Positions 21,019 to 21,110 of a DNA stretch of 21,110 bases are shown here, piece by piece. A program made the position numbers and the translations under genes. The notes beneath the pieces are model-generated. The model did not search any database. It had not been told where the DNA came from and saw only the letters and a list, made by a program, of their open reading frames with translations. How positions within the stretch are numbered: position 1 is the stretch's first letter; the number at the start of each line of letters is the position of its first letter. This DNA comes from Alphaproteobacteria bacterium. Its GTDB lineage: Bacteria; Pseudomonadota; Alphaproteobacteria; Rs-D84. Location: the NCBI GenBank assembly GCA_029051085.1, contig JAIDLK010000028.1:1-21110 (forward strand). Direction: 5' to 3'.

Positions 21019-21110
21019 TTATTTTTTCCCGAAATATTTTTTCAATGTTTCATACGCGTCACTTATCTTGGTAAATTCGGCGGCGGCATTGGATACGTCT
21101 TGTGCCGTGT
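21019..21110 (-). CDS. C-terminal end of an unknown leftward gene (5' end outside window)
   Basis: Reading leftward from the window edge, one frame stays open for 29 codons and ends at TAA (21021-21019), immediately before a hairpin terminator. The tail is alanine- and lysine-rich with a helical pattern: A-A-A-E-F-T-K-I-S-D-A-Y-E-T-L-K-K-Y-F-G-K-K. The position of the stop relative to the terminator is the main evidence that it is coding. Too little is visible to name a family. Confidence 0.55.
   Translation of the reverse strand, partial: TAQDVSNAAAEFTKISDAYETLKKYFGKK

Noticed and set aside
20956..21021. In-frame continuation of the right-edge partial gene beyond its TAA for 20 codons, ending in an acidic E-I-T-P-D-D-E tail
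   Set aside because: Could suggest stop-codon readthrough, but a hairpin with a T run sits directly after the TAA, and 20 open codons by chance is not rare.

Overview
The window looks like chromosomal DNA of an alphaproteobacterium of moderate GC content. The evidence is an alphaproteobacterial-type AddB, an LpoA/RsmI divergent pair, and RecA, TypA, SerS and TrxB proteins of proteobacterial character. The unusual mixture of housekeeping genes, small secreted orphan proteins and assorted glycosyltransferases would fit a small-genome, host- or gut-associated lineage, but that lineage call is inference. I see no tRNA, rRNA, CRISPR array, insertion sequence or phage gene.

Layout. (1) 1-2600: the 3' end of an alpha/beta hydrolase meets, at a two-way terminator, a leftward pair consisting of an LpoA-like lipoprotein and a small orphan lipoprotein. 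(2) 2611-6473: a tightly overlapping rightward operon, rsmI-engB-addB (rRNA methylation, ribosome assembly GTPase, double-strand break repair). (3) 6558-7745: an MFS transporter with its own promoter. (4) 7809-8885: recA. (5) 8911-14809: a six-gene glycosyltransferase block. Three genes follow recA without a terminator (capsular-polysaccharide-type transferase, then two tandem paralogous GT2 enzymes). Two genes point left (a GT2-like enzyme and an RgpF-like protein), and a GT61 enzyme points right. It lacks any visible flippase, polymerase or export gene, so it more likely decorates a surface glycan than builds a whole capsule. (6) 14806-16638: typA/bipA, leftward. (7) 16744-18415: three unrecognised small genes: a secreted four-cysteine protein, a cytosolic protein under a consensus sigma-70 promoter, and a leftward cysteine-rich secreted-type protein. 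(8) 18509-20831: divergent serS and trxB with back-to-back promoters. (9) 20832-21110: terminators, a short structured non-coding stretch, and the C-terminal end of a leftward unknown gene.

The most striking non-gene signal is promoter architecture. Seven transcription units are preceded by TTGC followed, at exactly 17 nt after a six-base -35 box, by a TANNNT -10 box. I found no convincing complete novel defence, mobile or biosynthetic system. The points most worth following are this promoter pattern, the glycosyltransferase block downstream of recA, the terminator-like hairpin in the leader of the cysteine-rich gene, and interlocked convergent stop codons.
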